A DNA stretch of 35,823 nucleotides from RZYP01 sp964386405 (GCA_964386405.1 CAYLRW010000009.1:1-35823), one strand, 5' to 3'. Numbered from the stretch's first letter, positions 8,139 to 16,633 are shown. Notes: a model not told the origin generated them from the sequence alone. Program-made: numbers and translations.

Positions 8139-9029
8139 ATGCTGGATTTGGACCGTAAAGGTAAGTTCGCATTATTGTCAATTTGTTCAAATACCCTGCT
8201 CATTATCTTTAAGGTAGCGGCTGGTATACTGAGTGGTTCTGTGAGTATTATTTCGGAAGCAATACATTCTGGTATGGACCTTGTTGCTTCAATAGTTGCG
8301 TTTCTATCTGTCAGAGGATCGGCAAAACCAGCTGATAAAGAGCATCCTTATGGACATGGAAAAATTGAAAATATATCCGGTGTAGTTGAGGGTGTCTTGA
8401 TTTTTATTGCAGCAGGCATGATTATTTTGGAAGCTGGCAAAAAGCTTTTTGAACCAGTAGAAATTGAGGAGGCGTTTGTTGCTATTGCGGTTATGCTTGC
8501 AGCTGCAGTTGTAAACTTTTTTGTCTCCAAAATATTATACAAAGTTGCCAAAGAAGAGGATTCGATGGCTCTCGAAGCTGATGCTCTGCATCTAAAAACT
8601 GACGTATATACTTCGTTAGGCGTAGGCTTTGGCATTTTGCTGATTAAGATAACAGGGTTTATCATGCTTGATTCTCTTGTTGCCATATTAGTGGCTTTAC
8701 TTATTATCAAAGAAGCCTGGGAACTATGCAAAAATGCGCTTGAACACTTGATTGACGTCCGCTTGACCGACGAGGAAGAAAAAGATATTGATGAGATCAT
8801 CAAAAAAGTAATTAAAATTTATGAAACGCGATTGATTGACTATCACAAACTGAAGACTAGAAAGGCTGGCAATAAGAGACACATCGATTTTCATATTACA
8901 CTAAACCCTGAACTTACAGTTAAAGAAGCCCATGATATTGTTGGATGTCTGAAGAAGGAAATCAATGCCAAATTTACTAATAGCAGGGTTAATGTGCATA
9001 TTGATCCCGATAAAAACCAAGACGAGTAA
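8139..9029 (+). CDS. Cation diffusion facilitator (CDF) metal/proton antiporter
   Basis: The 296-residue product has the CDF layout: about six membrane helices up to residue 210, then a cytosolic dimerisation domain at about 210-290. Metal-site motifs are visible: HSGMD in helix II, the loop signature HPYGHGK near residue 70, and DALHLKTD in helix V. The cytosolic domain has KRHIDFHI and RVNVHIDP, which match the CDF C-terminal domain. Members export Zn, Mn, Fe, Co or Ni against protons; the metal cannot be fixed here. I chose ATG 8139 with GGGGG at 8126-8130. The in-frame TTG at 8124 lies directly upstream of, and partly in, that ribosome site. The gene has its own promoter. Confidence 0.9.
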   Translation: MLDLDRKGKFALLSICSNTLLIIFKVAAGILSGSVSIISEAIHSGMDLVASIVAFLSVRGSAKPADKEHPYGHGKIENISGVVEGVLIFIAAGMIILEAGKKLFEPVEIEEAFVAIAVMLAAAVVNFFVSKILYKVAKEEDSMALEADALHLKTDVYTSLGVGFGILLIKITGFIMLDSLVAILVALLIIKEAWELCKNALEHLIDVRLTDEEEKDIDEIIKKVIKIYETRLIDYHKLKTRKAGNKRHIDFHITLNPELTVKEAHDIVGCLKKEINAKFTNSRVNVHIDPDKNQDE

Positions 9030-9103
9030 AATTGTAAATTACAATATTTAACTGCAAATTAGAAAATGGTCACAAATAAATCACAATTTTCTGCAAATTT
9101 TAC

Positions 9104-9131
9104 TTGTTTTTTTATTTGTTGATGCTATAAT
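9104..9131 (+). promoter_or_regulatory. Strong extended -10 promoter for the structured RNA
   Basis: TTGTTT (9104-9109) is followed after 16 bases by TGCTATAAT, whose -10 is TATAAT 9126-9131. Transcription would begin near 9138, right before a 7-bp hairpin. Confidence 0.65.
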
Positions 9132-9137
9132 GAAACT

Positions 9138-9605
9138 ACAAAGAGCAGAGAAGCTCTTTTCAATGAGAACGACAACACCTTGCGATAGACAGACTTGTGA
9201 TGTGACGTAGTCCTAAGTACTTCTACTACCCAACGGGGGATGGAAAGAAAAGGTGGTTCACGATTGCTATCAGATTCTTACAGGATAATTGCTTTTGGAG
9301 TTGTTTGCACGTAGTATTCGTATCCGGTTAAAGTGCCGGAGCAGAAGAAAAGAGCAGTACAATTCTATGGTGACCTTGGAAGAAAGAAGTGATTTGCTAA
9401 CCGAGATATTTCATAGTGGTTATTCCGCTTTGGAAAAGGTAAGGAATGCAATCAATGGTGCAACTAACGTAAAGGGTGTCGGTGATGTGGCCCACCCTAG
9501 GTACCTTGACCAATTTCAGGATTGGAAAAGAGAAGTGGGAGTCCACATGGACGGGGCTATATCATTAGGGAGCGGATACCAAAGGATCCGCTCCTGATTT
9601 TTTTT
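9138..9605 (+). ncRNA. Candidate large structured non-coding RNA, about 465 nt
   Basis: The 725-base gap between the CDF and LonB-like genes has a strong promoter at one end and a perfect terminator at the other. Local helices fill the space. There is a 5' hairpin (9140-9146 with 9153-9159), TCCGG with CCGGA near 9325-9342, a bulged GTGG..CCCAC / GTGGGA..CCAC stem near 9488-9546, and an inner hairpin CCAAT-ATTGG. Two helices interlock in pseudoknot order: CACCTT 9176-9181 with AAGGTG 9250-9255, and GATAG 9184-9188 with CTATC 9267-9271. A 102-codon frame (9289-9597) exists, but it uses a TTG start with a poor ribosome site, has low-complexity basic residues and stops inside the terminator stem. 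I see none of the hallmark motifs of tmRNA, RNase P, SRP or 6S RNA. The family is unknown to me. Confidence 0.55.
9569..9605 (+). terminator. Intrinsic terminator of the structured RNA
   Basis: The 9-bp stem GGAGCGGAT (9569-9577) / ATCCGCTCC (9586-9594) is followed by TGA and eight T residues. Confidence 0.88.
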
Positions 9606-9754
9606 GCCTAAAATATCAGTAAAATTAGCAGAATCTTAAAACATTTGCTGCACATAAAAAGGGTTTTTTACTTTATAGACGAAAGAGTATACTACAAATA
9701 CATAGAATAGGTTGATTACGATAAATTAATAACGGTTAATGAGGAGTGAGTTAT

Positions 9755-12226
9755 ATGGAAAATGAAGTTCAGAAAACAAATGTATTATTGCCAATTAAAG
9801 AATTAACGGCAGAACAACTGCATTTTTATTGCAAGGAAGAATGCTTTGATTTCGAAACGACTGCTACCGTAGAGCCTCTTCAGGGTATGATAGGACAGAG
9901 ACGCGCTGTGAATGCTGTAGAATTTGGTTTGCATACTAAAAATTTAGGTTATAATATTTTTATTTCCGGTATGGTCGGTACCGGACGTATGACTTATGCC
10001 AAGCAAGTAGTACAGAAATTAGCCGATGCGCAGTCTGTTCCCCATGATTGGTGCTATGTAAACAATTTCGAAGATAGCAGCAGGCCGCTTACTATTAGTT
10101 TGCCTGCAGGGGTTGGCAGTATATTCTCACAAGATATGCAAGAATTAATGGAAAACTTAAGAAATCATGTGCCAAAAGCCTTCAGCAGCGATGATTATGA
10201 ACGTGAAAGAACGGAAATCATGAAAAATTTTCAGGAAAAGCGAGGAGAAATGCTGCAGGCTTTTGTCGATAAGTCAGAAACATATTCGGTCTTGTCCAAA
10301 TGGTCACCAACAGGTTTTATGATGGTGCCGCTTTTAGATGGCAAACCTGTTTCTGAAGAAGATTTTCAAAAACTGCCTGACGATAAAAAAGAACAAATCA
10401 GGAAGAATCTTGAAGCTGTGCATGACTTAGCGATGGAAGTTATACGTCAGGTTCAAGACACAGAGAAAGATGTCAGAGAGAAAATTCGTGATTTGGACAG
10501 TCGTGTGGCAATGTTTGCTGTAGGGCATCTTATTGATGAAGTTCAGGAAAAGTATAAATATAGTGAAGATATTGTTAAATACCTTGAAGCTGTAAGAGGT
10601 GACGTGGTAAAAAATATCAACGATTTTAAGCAAACTTTGCAGCCGGAAGAAGAGAGTGTGATGTCACTCTTTAAGAAATCCTCGCAGGAGGTTATGAAGG
10701 AACGCTACACTGTTAATCTTTTAGTTGATAATCGTACTTGTAAAGGTGCTCCGGTGATTATAGAGACAAATCCTAATTACTACAATTTATGTGGACGTGT
10801 TGAATATTCCAGCCGTATGGGTGCTGTAAGCACAGACTTTACTATGATCAAACCTGGTTCTTTCCATCTCGCTAATGGTGGTTATTTGATTGTCAATGCG
10901 ATGGATGTTTTGACAAATCCTGGTGTTTGGGAAGCTATGAAAAGGATATTAAAAACTAAAAAACTAACAATAGAGAGTTTAGGTGAACAATATGGATTGA
11001 TCGCTATGGCTTCTTTAAAACCGCAGGCTATCCCGGTCGATGTCAAGGTTATCATGCTGGGGAGCACCTACTTGTACCATTTGATGTATCAATATGATGA
11101 AGATTTCCGTAAATTATTTAAAATTCATGCTGATTTTGATGTTGATATTGAGAATACTCCGGAAAATATTACCAAAATGGCAGAATTTGTCAGCGTAACA
11201 GTTAAAAAGGAAAATCTTAAAGAATTCACCAGATCCGCTGTTGCACGTGTTATAGAATATATTGCCAGACTGGGCGGCAGCCAGAATAAGTTTACAGCAC
11301 GGTTTAATCAGATTGTTGAGATACTTTGCGAAGCAGATTCTTGGGCATCGCTGGAGGGTGCACAGATTGTTGACTACTTACATGTTCAAAAAGCTATTGA
11401 TGAAAAGCGTTATCGGGCGAATAAGTATGAAGAAATAATACAGGAGATGTTTAAAGATGGTTTGTATCTTATTGATACTGAGGGGATGAAAGTTGGCCAA
11501 ATAAATGGCTTGGCTGTTCTGGGCATTGGCGAGTATGCTTTTGGCAAGCCATCCAGAATTACCGCAAATACTTATCTTGGTCGTGCTGGTATTGTCAATA
11601 TTGAGCGAGAGACCAAAATGAGCGGAGCCACTCATAGCAAAGGCGTACTGACACTTAGTGGTTATTTGGGCTATAAATACGCTCAACGAATTCCATTGTC
11701 TTTAACTGCCAGTCTGACATTCGAGCAGCTCTACGAAGGTATTGACGGAGACAGTGCTTCGAGCACTGAACTTTATGCTATTTTATCAAGCCTTTCTGAA
11801 CTACCTCTACGGCAGGATATTGCTGTTACTGGTTCTGTTAATCAGAAGGGAGAAATACAACCTATTGGCGGTGTTACAGAAAAAATTGAAGGATTTTATG
11901 AAGTTTGCAAAATAAAAGGAATGACCGGCAGCCAGGGTGTAATGATTCCTGAACAGAACAGGAAGGATTTGGCTCTGAATGGAGAAATTGTCGAAGCGGT
12001 AAGAAATGGAAAGTTCCACATTTATCAGATTAACAATGTTGATGAAGGTATTGAATTGCTTACGGGTGTTCAAGCGGGTACTTTAGACAGCAGCGGCAAA
12101 TATCCTCCAAAATCAGTTCACGGCTTGGTTATGTCTAAACTTCAGAGCTACCATGATGCCTTTGCTGCGGAAAACGTGGATGTTGAACATCGTACAGGTG
12201 GTACGCAAAGCAACGAAGAATTTTAG
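9755..12226 (+). CDS. LonB-like ATP-dependent protease (AAA+ with S16 peptidase domain)
   Basis: This 823-residue Lon-family protein has an N-terminal/AAA region (about 1-560) and a C-terminal S16 peptidase domain (about 570-770). The catalytic Ser667 in DGDSASS and Lys710 in VTEKIEG are 43 residues apart, as in E. coli Lon, so proteolysis should be intact. The Walker A region reads SGMVGTGRMTYAK, where the usual GK[ST] is replaced by GRM. Such degenerate loops occur in LonB/YcbZ-like members, so ATP use is uncertain. A long helical insert lies at about 150-310. I prefer ATG 9755 because GAGGAG (9741-9746) is 8 bases upstream; the GTG at 9746 overlaps that site. It is followed by ferritin-like and hemerythrin genes, which suggests a stress-related unit. 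Confidence 0.9.
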   Translation: MENEVQKTNVLLPIKELTAEQLHFYCKEECFDFETTATVEPLQGMIGQRRAVNAVEFGLHTKNLGYNIFISGMVGTGRMTYAKQVVQKLADAQSVPHDWCYVNNFEDSSRPLTISLPAGVGSIFSQDMQELMENLRNHVPKAFSSDDYERERTEIMKNFQEKRGEMLQAFVDKSETYSVLSKWSPTGFMMVPLLDGKPVSEEDFQKLPDDKKEQIRKNLEAVHDLAMEVIRQVQDTEKDVREKIRDLDSRVAMFAVGHLIDEVQEKYKYSEDIVKYLEAVRGDVVKNINDFKQTLQPEEESVMSLFKKSSQEVMKERYTVNLLVDNRTCKGAPVIIETNPNYYNLCGRVEYSSRMGAVSTDFTMIKPGSFHLANGGYLIVNAMDVLTNPGVWEAMKRILKTKKLTIESLGEQYGLIAMASLKPQAIPVDVKVIMLGSTYLYHLMYQYDEDFRKLFKIHADFDVDIENTPENITKMAEFVSVTVKKENLKEFTRSAVARVIEYIARLGGSQNKFTARFNQIVEILCEADSWASLEGAQIVDYLHVQKAIDEKRYRANKYEEIIQEMFKDGLYLIDTEGMKVGQINGLAVLGIGEYAFGKPSRITANTYLGRAGIVNIERETKMSGATHSKGVLTLSGYLGYKYAQRIPLSLTASLTFEQLYEGIDGDSASSTELYAILSSLSELPLRQDIAVTGSVNQKGEIQPIGGVTEKIEGFYEVCKIKGMTGSQGVMIPEQNRKDLALNGEIVEAVRNGKFHIYQINNVDEGIELLTGVQAGTLDSSGKYPPKSVHGLVMSKLQSYHDAFAAENVDVEHRTGGTQSNEEF

Positions 12227-12296
12227 AAGAAAATGAGCATTGTAGATTATAATAAAAATGATTAATGAAAAATGAGCTTTGAAAGGGGCAATTCAT

Positions 12297-12803
12297 ATGG
12301 ATATTTTTGATTTTGCTTTAAAGATGGAAAGGGAAAGTGAAAAATACTATCGGGAACAAGCAGGAAAAACTGACTTTTTGGATTTACGTATCTTGCTAGA
12401 GAAATTAGCTGATACAGAAGCCAAACATTACGAAATTGTCGAAGCTTTACGCTCGCAAAATAATGATCTTTTGCCGGAGGATTGGACTTTGGAGGAGACG
12501 AAAAATATTTTTGACTCTTATATAAAAGATACTGAAGCCATGTGCAAAGCTATTTCTATTAAAAAAGACAAAACAGAACAGATTGATATTTATCGTCTTG
12601 CACTGGTTAAAGAAAAGGAAAGTGCAGCCGTTTATGAAAAAATATTGGCACAGACTCAAGACAAAAATGCACAGTCAGTTATCAAAAGATTAATCAAAGA
12701 GGAACAAGCACATGCTGCAGTCATGGATGAAATTATTGACTTATTGAACAAAGTCAGCGATTGGGTTGAATCTGCTGAGTTTAACCATACAGAAGCATAT
12801 TAA
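12297..12803 (+). CDS. Ferritin-like diiron protein (rubrerythrin-type, no rubredoxin domain)
   Basis: This 168-residue, almost fully helical protein carries two repeats of the diiron pattern. ERESEKYYRE and DTEAKHYE come from the first helix pair, and EKESAAVYE and EEQAHAAVMDE from the second. That gives the E...ExxH...E...ExxH set of rubrerythrins. The C-terminal rubredoxin domain with its four cysteines is missing, so it is an erythrin/YhjR-like ferritin-like protein, not a complete rubrerythrin. It probably handles peroxide or iron in the cytosol of an anaerobe. The start is ATG 12297 behind GAAAGGGGC; an in-frame TTG at 12279 overlaps that site. It lies 70 bases after the LonB-like gene and 42 before hemerythrin, probably in one operon. 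Confidence 0.85.
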   Translation: MDIFDFALKMERESEKYYREQAGKTDFLDLRILLEKLADTEAKHYEIVEALRSQNNDLLPEDWTLEETKNIFDSYIKDTEAMCKAISIKKDKTEQIDIYRLALVKEKESAAVYEKILAQTQDKNAQSVIKRLIKEEQAHAAVMDEIIDLLNKVSDWVESAEFNHTEAY

Positions 12804-12845
12804 AAAATCAGCTGCTTATAAGATTTTGAGCGGGAGATGGAAAAA

Positions 12846-13412
12846 ATGAAACCGACAGATGTTTTGAAAGAGGAACACCGAGGCGTGAAATTGTCTTTAA
12901 GAATTTTGGAACAGGTTTGTAAAAAAATTCATGAAGAGAATCCTGGTGAAAGAGAAATAAATATTGCCGACTTCAATAAGTTGTTGGAATTTTTTAAGGT
13001 TTTTGTTGATAAATGTCACCACTCAAAAGAAGAAGACGTACTTTTTCCGGCTTTGCTAGACGCCGGTTTACCAAAACAGGGCGGGCCAATTCAGGTTATG
13101 CTTGCAGAACATGACATAGGTAGGAAGCTTGTTGCTGAAATGACAACAGCTTTAAATGATTTTAAGGATGGTTTACCTCATGCTGAAACAAAATTAATAC
13201 GTGCTGCCGATAACTATCGTGAACTTTTGAAAAGTCATATTGCAAAAGAGGATGAGATTCTTTACCCCCTGGCCGATGTAAGAATTTCTGCCTTTATTCA
13301 GCAAGGAATGATCGAGGACTTTGAAGATATAGAAAGTGAAGAAATCGGGCAGGGAACACATGAAGAATTTCATAATATGCTTGGAGAATTCAAGAGTAAA
13401 TATTTAGGGTGA
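12846..13412 (+). CDS. Hemerythrin-like diiron/oxygen-binding protein
   Basis: This 188-residue four-helix protein has the hemerythrin HHE ligand pattern: His11 in KEEHRG, then CHHSKEEDVLFP, then LAEHDIG, then SHIAKEDEILYP. These supply the His/Glu ligands of a diiron-oxo centre. Single-domain bacterial hemerythrins bind or sense O2 or NO, or store it for delivery. Here the neighbouring ferritin-like gene points to oxygen or oxidative-stress protection. ATG 12846 has GGGAG at 12832-12836 at a 9-base spacing; the ATG at 12837 directly abuts that site and is less likely. The last 35 residues (GMIEDFEDIESEEIGQGTH onward) are an acidic tail. Confidence 0.9.
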   Translation: MKPTDVLKEEHRGVKLSLRILEQVCKKIHEENPGEREINIADFNKLLEFFKVFVDKCHHSKEEDVLFPALLDAGLPKQGGPIQVMLAEHDIGRKLVAEMTTALNDFKDGLPHAETKLIRAADNYRELLKSHIAKEDEILYPLADVRISAFIQQGMIEDFEDIESEEIGQGTHEEFHNMLGEFKSKYLG

Positions 13413-13513
13413 GATAAATAAAATAACATTTAAAATGTTTTGTAATAAAATATACGTTTTCTTTAAATAATTACATTTAGAAGCATATTATTTGTAAAAT
13501 ATTGGATTTTGTG

Positions 13514-13542
13514 TTGACATGATTATCATGATTTGCTACTAT
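13514..13542 (+). promoter_or_regulatory. Promoter of the T-box leader
   Basis: TTGACA (13514-13519) and TACTAT (13537-13542) are 17 bases apart. The spacer holds an 11-bp dyad, ATGAT-T-ATCAT (13519-13529), which could also be a repressor site. Confidence 0.75.
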
Positions 13543-13581
13543 ATTCAAGACGTATTCAAGAAAACTTAATCAATTTAAACA

Positions 13582-13836
13582 AAAGTGATGATTGGGAAGA
13601 AAGACAGGAAGCAAAGTCACAGAGAGCCGGTGTATGGTGAAAACCGGTACAGAGCCCTGGTTGAGTAAATCACCCATGAACTCGTCAGCGAAAGGTTAAC
13701 TGAGTAGCATGATGCGTAACGAACGCGTTAGGTTCGAGCCGGTTGATGGACTGGTGCGTAGAAGTAATAAGTTAGGGTGGTACCGCGTATTTTTATACGC
13801 CCCTATTGGTGTTAAAACACCAGTAGGGGCGTTTTT
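13582..13836 (+). promoter_or_regulatory. T-box riboswitch, predicted isoleucine-responsive
   Basis: The diagnostic T-box sequence AGGGTGGTACCGCG lies at 13774-13787. It is followed by a 16-bp terminator stem (13797-13812 with 13817-13832) and a T run, so it acts by transcription antitermination. Stem I is recognisable: TGGG (13593-13596) pairs with CCCA (13673-13676), CAGG (13605-13608) with CCTG (13656-13659), and CCGGT with ACCGG in the apical arm. In the specifier loop the triplet before the conserved purine and CCCA is ATC (13669-13671), an isoleucine codon. The antiterminator bulge is TGGT, which demands a tRNA with discriminator A, as tRNA-Ile has. Uncharged tRNA-Ile would switch on the MFS and dehydrogenase genes. 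The T-box is certain; the amino acid is a hand-aligned prediction. Confidence 0.9.
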
Positions 13837-13910
13837 GTTTTTTATTTTTGTTATAGCCCTGTCCAGGCCTGACAGGTGTATATAAAAAATCTACGAAAAG
13901 AGGCAGTAGT

Positions 13911-15224
13911 ATGGAAAATGTCGGAGAAAGAAACCTGGTAGTTGAAAAAACATTAGACGAAACACCAACTAAAAAACGTGTAGGTGTCGTAATTATTCTT
14001 TTAATAACTGTCTTAGTTGCATACCTTGACCGTGTGAATGTTTCGGTTTTAATTGCTGATCCAACTTTTTTAGATGCTATGGGCATTAATGGAAAACCTT
14101 TTGAAATGGGATTATTGACATCATTATTTGTTGGAGCTTATGGGTTTTCCAACTTTGTGCTTACGCCGTTAGGTGACAAAATGGGAGCTCGCAAAACAAT
14201 GATTTTGGCGCTTGCTTTATGGGGAATCTCCTCCATTATCGGTGGATTGGCACAATCTTTCATGATTATGCTTGCCAGTCGTGTATTGCTTGGTTTAGGT
14301 GAAGGTATGCACTTCCCGATGCAGGGCAAGTTTGTCAAAAACTGGTTTCCACCAAGTGAACGTGGCAGGGCTAATGCAACTTGGGTTGTCGGACTTATGG
14401 CCGGACCTGCTGTAGCAATGCCATTCTTCACTGCCATTATTCATAATTATGGCTGGCGTGACAGCTTCTTTGTTTTGGTGCTTATAGGTATGATTCCTAT
14501 TTATTTGTTGTGGAAATATACAACAGATAAACCAGCTGACCATAAAGGCGTTAATCAAGCTGAACTGAAATATATTGAAGAAGCTTTGGCAAAAGAAGCT
14601 GAGGAAGAAAAGCAAAAGGCAAGCATGGAAAAACCAAGGCTGTCTGCTACTTTAAAAATGCTATTCACCAATTATAAATTTATTTTAATAACGTTATATT
14701 ATTCTTGTTTGGGCTCTATTTTGTGGGGTGCAATGGCTTGGCTGCCATCCTATTTAAAAATGGCTCGTGGGTTCAGCTGGAGCAGCATGGGTATGTGGGC
14801 CTCTATGCCATATGTGTTTGGCATGGTTTGTATCATTGCATCAGGCTATTTTGCCGATAAATTCAACAAACGTGCAGTTTTGTGCGCAATATCAATGTTT
14901 TGTGCAGCAGTAGGTATTTATTTAGGGGCGCAAGCAACTGATAATACGCACGCTGCGATGTTCTTGACTTTTGGTGTTGGCGCTATTGGTTTTGGTATTT
15001 CGCCTGCCTGGACAATTCAGCAAAGAATCATTCCTGCACATTCGGTAGGTACTGCCGGTGGTGTCATGAATGGAATAACTAACCTCTATTCAGCACTCAT
15101 ACCGGCAATTATCGGTTGGCTGATTGCTATGACAGGAACCTATAATGCTGGCTTAATGGTTCTTGTTGCTAACGGCCTTTTTGCAACAGTATGCGCTATT
15201 CCCTTGGTTTTGAAAAAGTATTGA
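13911..15224 (+). CDS. MFS transporter, anion:cation symporter (ACS) family
   Basis: The 437-residue product has twelve hydrophobic segments and ACS-family motifs. LDRVNVSVLIADP lies in helix 1, GDKMGARKTM in the 2-3 loop, and RVLLGLGEGMHFP in helix 4. Relatives carry organic anions such as galactonate, glucarate, phthalate or other hydroxy acids with protons. The start is ATG 13911, 75 bases after the T-box terminator. Control by a T-box makes an amino-acid link likely, yet this is not an amino-acid transporter family. With the 2-oxoacid reductase gene downstream, a hydroxy- or oxo-acid precursor of isoleucine is a reasonable cargo. That is inference. Confidence 0.85.
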   Translation: MENVGERNLVVEKTLDETPTKKRVGVVIILLITVLVAYLDRVNVSVLIADPTFLDAMGINGKPFEMGLLTSLFVGAYGFSNFVLTPLGDKMGARKTMILALALWGISSIIGGLAQSFMIMLASRVLLGLGEGMHFPMQGKFVKNWFPPSERGRANATWVVGLMAGPAVAMPFFTAIIHNYGWRDSFFVLVLIGMIPIYLLWKYTTDKPADHKGVNQAELKYIEEALAKEAEEEKQKASMEKPRLSATLKMLFTNYKFILITLYYSCLGSILWGAMAWLPSYLKMARGFSWSSMGMWASMPYVFGMVCIIASGYFADKFNKRAVLCAISMFCAAVGIYLGAQATDNTHAAMFLTFGVGAIGFGISPAWTIQQRIIPAHSVGTAGGVMNGITNLYSALIPAIIGWLIAMTGTYNAGLMVLVANGLFATVCAIPLVLKKY

Positions 15225-15321
15225 GGAAAACAATTTCTGGCAAATTGTAGAAAATATCTAATACATGTGCATTCGCACATTGTGCTCTTTGAGCAAATAT
15301 TAATAAATGGAGGCTTTTGAT

Positions 15322-16404
15322 ATGAGTTACACTATTCTTTTCCCAAATTATACAATTGGAGAGGACGCCTATACTGAGATTCCTAAGGTTTGCCCTCAGT
15401 ATGGCAGGAAAATAGCTGTCATTGGCGGTAAAACTGCTCTTAGTAAAGCAAAGGCAGAGATAGAAGCAGCCGTTAAAGGTTCAGATTTAGAAATTCTTGA
15501 TGTCCTTTGGTATGGTGGCGATGCAACACTGGAGCATGTGGAAGAATTAAAGAATAACAAAGCTGTGCAAGAAGCAGATATGCTTTTTGGTGTAGGAGGC
15601 GGCCGCGCTATTGATACCTGCAAAATGGTAGCGCATGATTTAAAAAAACCTTTCTTCACTTTCCCGACAATTGCCAGCACTTGTGCTGCCTGCACCGGTG
15701 TGGCGGTTTACTATTATCCAAATGGAGAATTCAGGGATCTTTATCTTTCGGATATCCCAACCAATCACATCTTTATCTCTACCAAAGTAATTGCTGAAGC
15801 GCCAGAAGTATATCTTTGGGCGGGTATCGGTGATACTCTTGCTAAACACTACGAATCAGTTTTCTCTTCACGCAATGATGAGTTGGAGCACTTTAATGCT
15901 CTCGGCGTAAATATCAGCGCTATGAGTGCTGATCCGCTCGTAAAATACGGCGCAAAAGCAATGGCGGACTGCAAAGATAATAAGACCAGCTTCGCGTTGG
16001 AACAGGCAATTTTAGCAATTATCGTCAGCACAGGTCTTGTTTCTAATCTTGTAATCAATGACTATAACAGTGCTTTGGCACATTCTATTTATTATGGTGC
16101 AACAGCACTGGGCGAAGCTATGGAAAAGCATCTGCATGGTGAAATCGTATCCTATGGTGTTCTAGTTTTGCTTACACTTGATAAACAGACCAGCGAGCTT
16201 GAACGCATCTTTAATTTTAACAAGAGCATTGGACTGCCAACGAAACTAGCTGATCTTGATATTACAACAATGGAGCAATTAGAAGTCGTTATTAATAAGG
16301 CTAAAGAAACCAAAGATTTGGCACACGTTCCTTACGAAATAACCAAAGATATGATCCGTGAGGCGGTACTCGCGCTGGAAGATTACAACAAAAAGATGGC
16401 GTAA
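15322..16404 (+). CDS. Iron-containing alcohol dehydrogenase family; HcxA/YbdH-like hydroxycarboxylate dehydrogenase
   Basis: This 360-residue GldA-fold NAD(P)-dependent dehydrogenase has the nucleotide motif GVGGGRAIDTCK near residue 95. It has the signature stretches TFPTIASTCAACTG and AGIGDTLAKHYES near 120-180, and the metal-site region EKHLHGEIVSYGVLV near 270. It resembles E. coli YbdH (HcxA) more than glycerol dehydrogenase, especially PTIASTCAA, GIGDTLAK and the KHLHG region. HcxA reduces 2-oxobutanoate and 2-oxoglutarate. 2-Oxobutanoate is the committed precursor of isoleucine, which matches the isoleucine-type T-box upstream. The start is ATG 15322 with GGAGG at 15309-15313; the ATG at 15307 overlaps that site. 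The same transcript as the MFS gene is likely. The exact substrate is unproven. Confidence 0.85.
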   Translation: MSYTILFPNYTIGEDAYTEIPKVCPQYGRKIAVIGGKTALSKAKAEIEAAVKGSDLEILDVLWYGGDATLEHVEELKNNKAVQEADMLFGVGGGRAIDTCKMVAHDLKKPFFTFPTIASTCAACTGVAVYYYPNGEFRDLYLSDIPTNHIFISTKVIAEAPEVYLWAGIGDTLAKHYESVFSSRNDELEHFNALGVNISAMSADPLVKYGAKAMADCKDNKTSFALEQAILAIIVSTGLVSNLVINDYNSALAHSIYYGATALGEAMEKHLHGEIVSYGVLVLLTLDKQTSELERIFNFNKSIGLPTKLADLDITTMEQLEVVINKAKETKDLAHVPYEITKDMIREAVLALEDYNKKMA

Positions 16405-16452
16405 AACCTTAATGAATATTTATAAAAAAAATTAAGAAAAAAGTTTCCTTTT

Positions 16453-16471
16453 GATATTGACAATCATTAGC
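16453..16471. promoter_or_regulatory. Fur box
   Basis: The 19 bases match the classical Fur consensus GATAATGATAATCATTATC at 16 positions, with mismatches at 5, 9 and 18. It covers the -35 element of the promoter at 16457, so iron-loaded Fur would block transcription. Confidence 0.7.
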
Positions 16472-16486
16472 TTTTAGATTTACAAT
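16457..16486 (+). promoter_or_regulatory. Iron-regulated promoter
   Basis: A perfect TTGACA (16457-16462) and TACAAT (16481-16486) are 18 bases apart. The -35 is embedded in the Fur box. The start would be near 16493, only 20 bases before a strong terminator. Confidence 0.7.
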
Positions 16487-16512
16487 AATGGCAAGTAATA
16501 GCAGGCAATGAA

Positions 16513-16548
16513 GCCGCTATCAGCGTGATGGCTGATAGCGGCCTTTTT
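16513..16548 (+). terminator. Strong terminator just downstream of the Fur-regulated promoter
   Basis: A perfect 12-bp stem, GCCGCTATCAGC (16513-16524) with 16531-16542, is followed by T5. It could end the dehydrogenase transcript, act as an attenuator for the downstream small gene, or finish a tiny RNA of about 55 nt from the Fur promoter. Confidence 0.85.
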
Positions 16549-16633
16549 GTATAATTTTCCTTTATGCAAGGCCGGTTTTCCTGAAAAATTTTTGGAGGGA
16601 AAATTGGAAAATATAATAAAAGGAGTGATAAGT

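Noticed and set aside
9289..9597. 102-codon ORF inside the structured RNA region
   Set aside because: TTG start with poor ribosome site, atypical composition and a stop inside the terminator hairpin; the interval is better explained as RNA.
13514..13534. Second possible Fur box at the T-box promoter
   Set aside because: Only about 12 of 19 consensus positions match; the ATGAT/ATCAT dyad is noted under the promoter instead.
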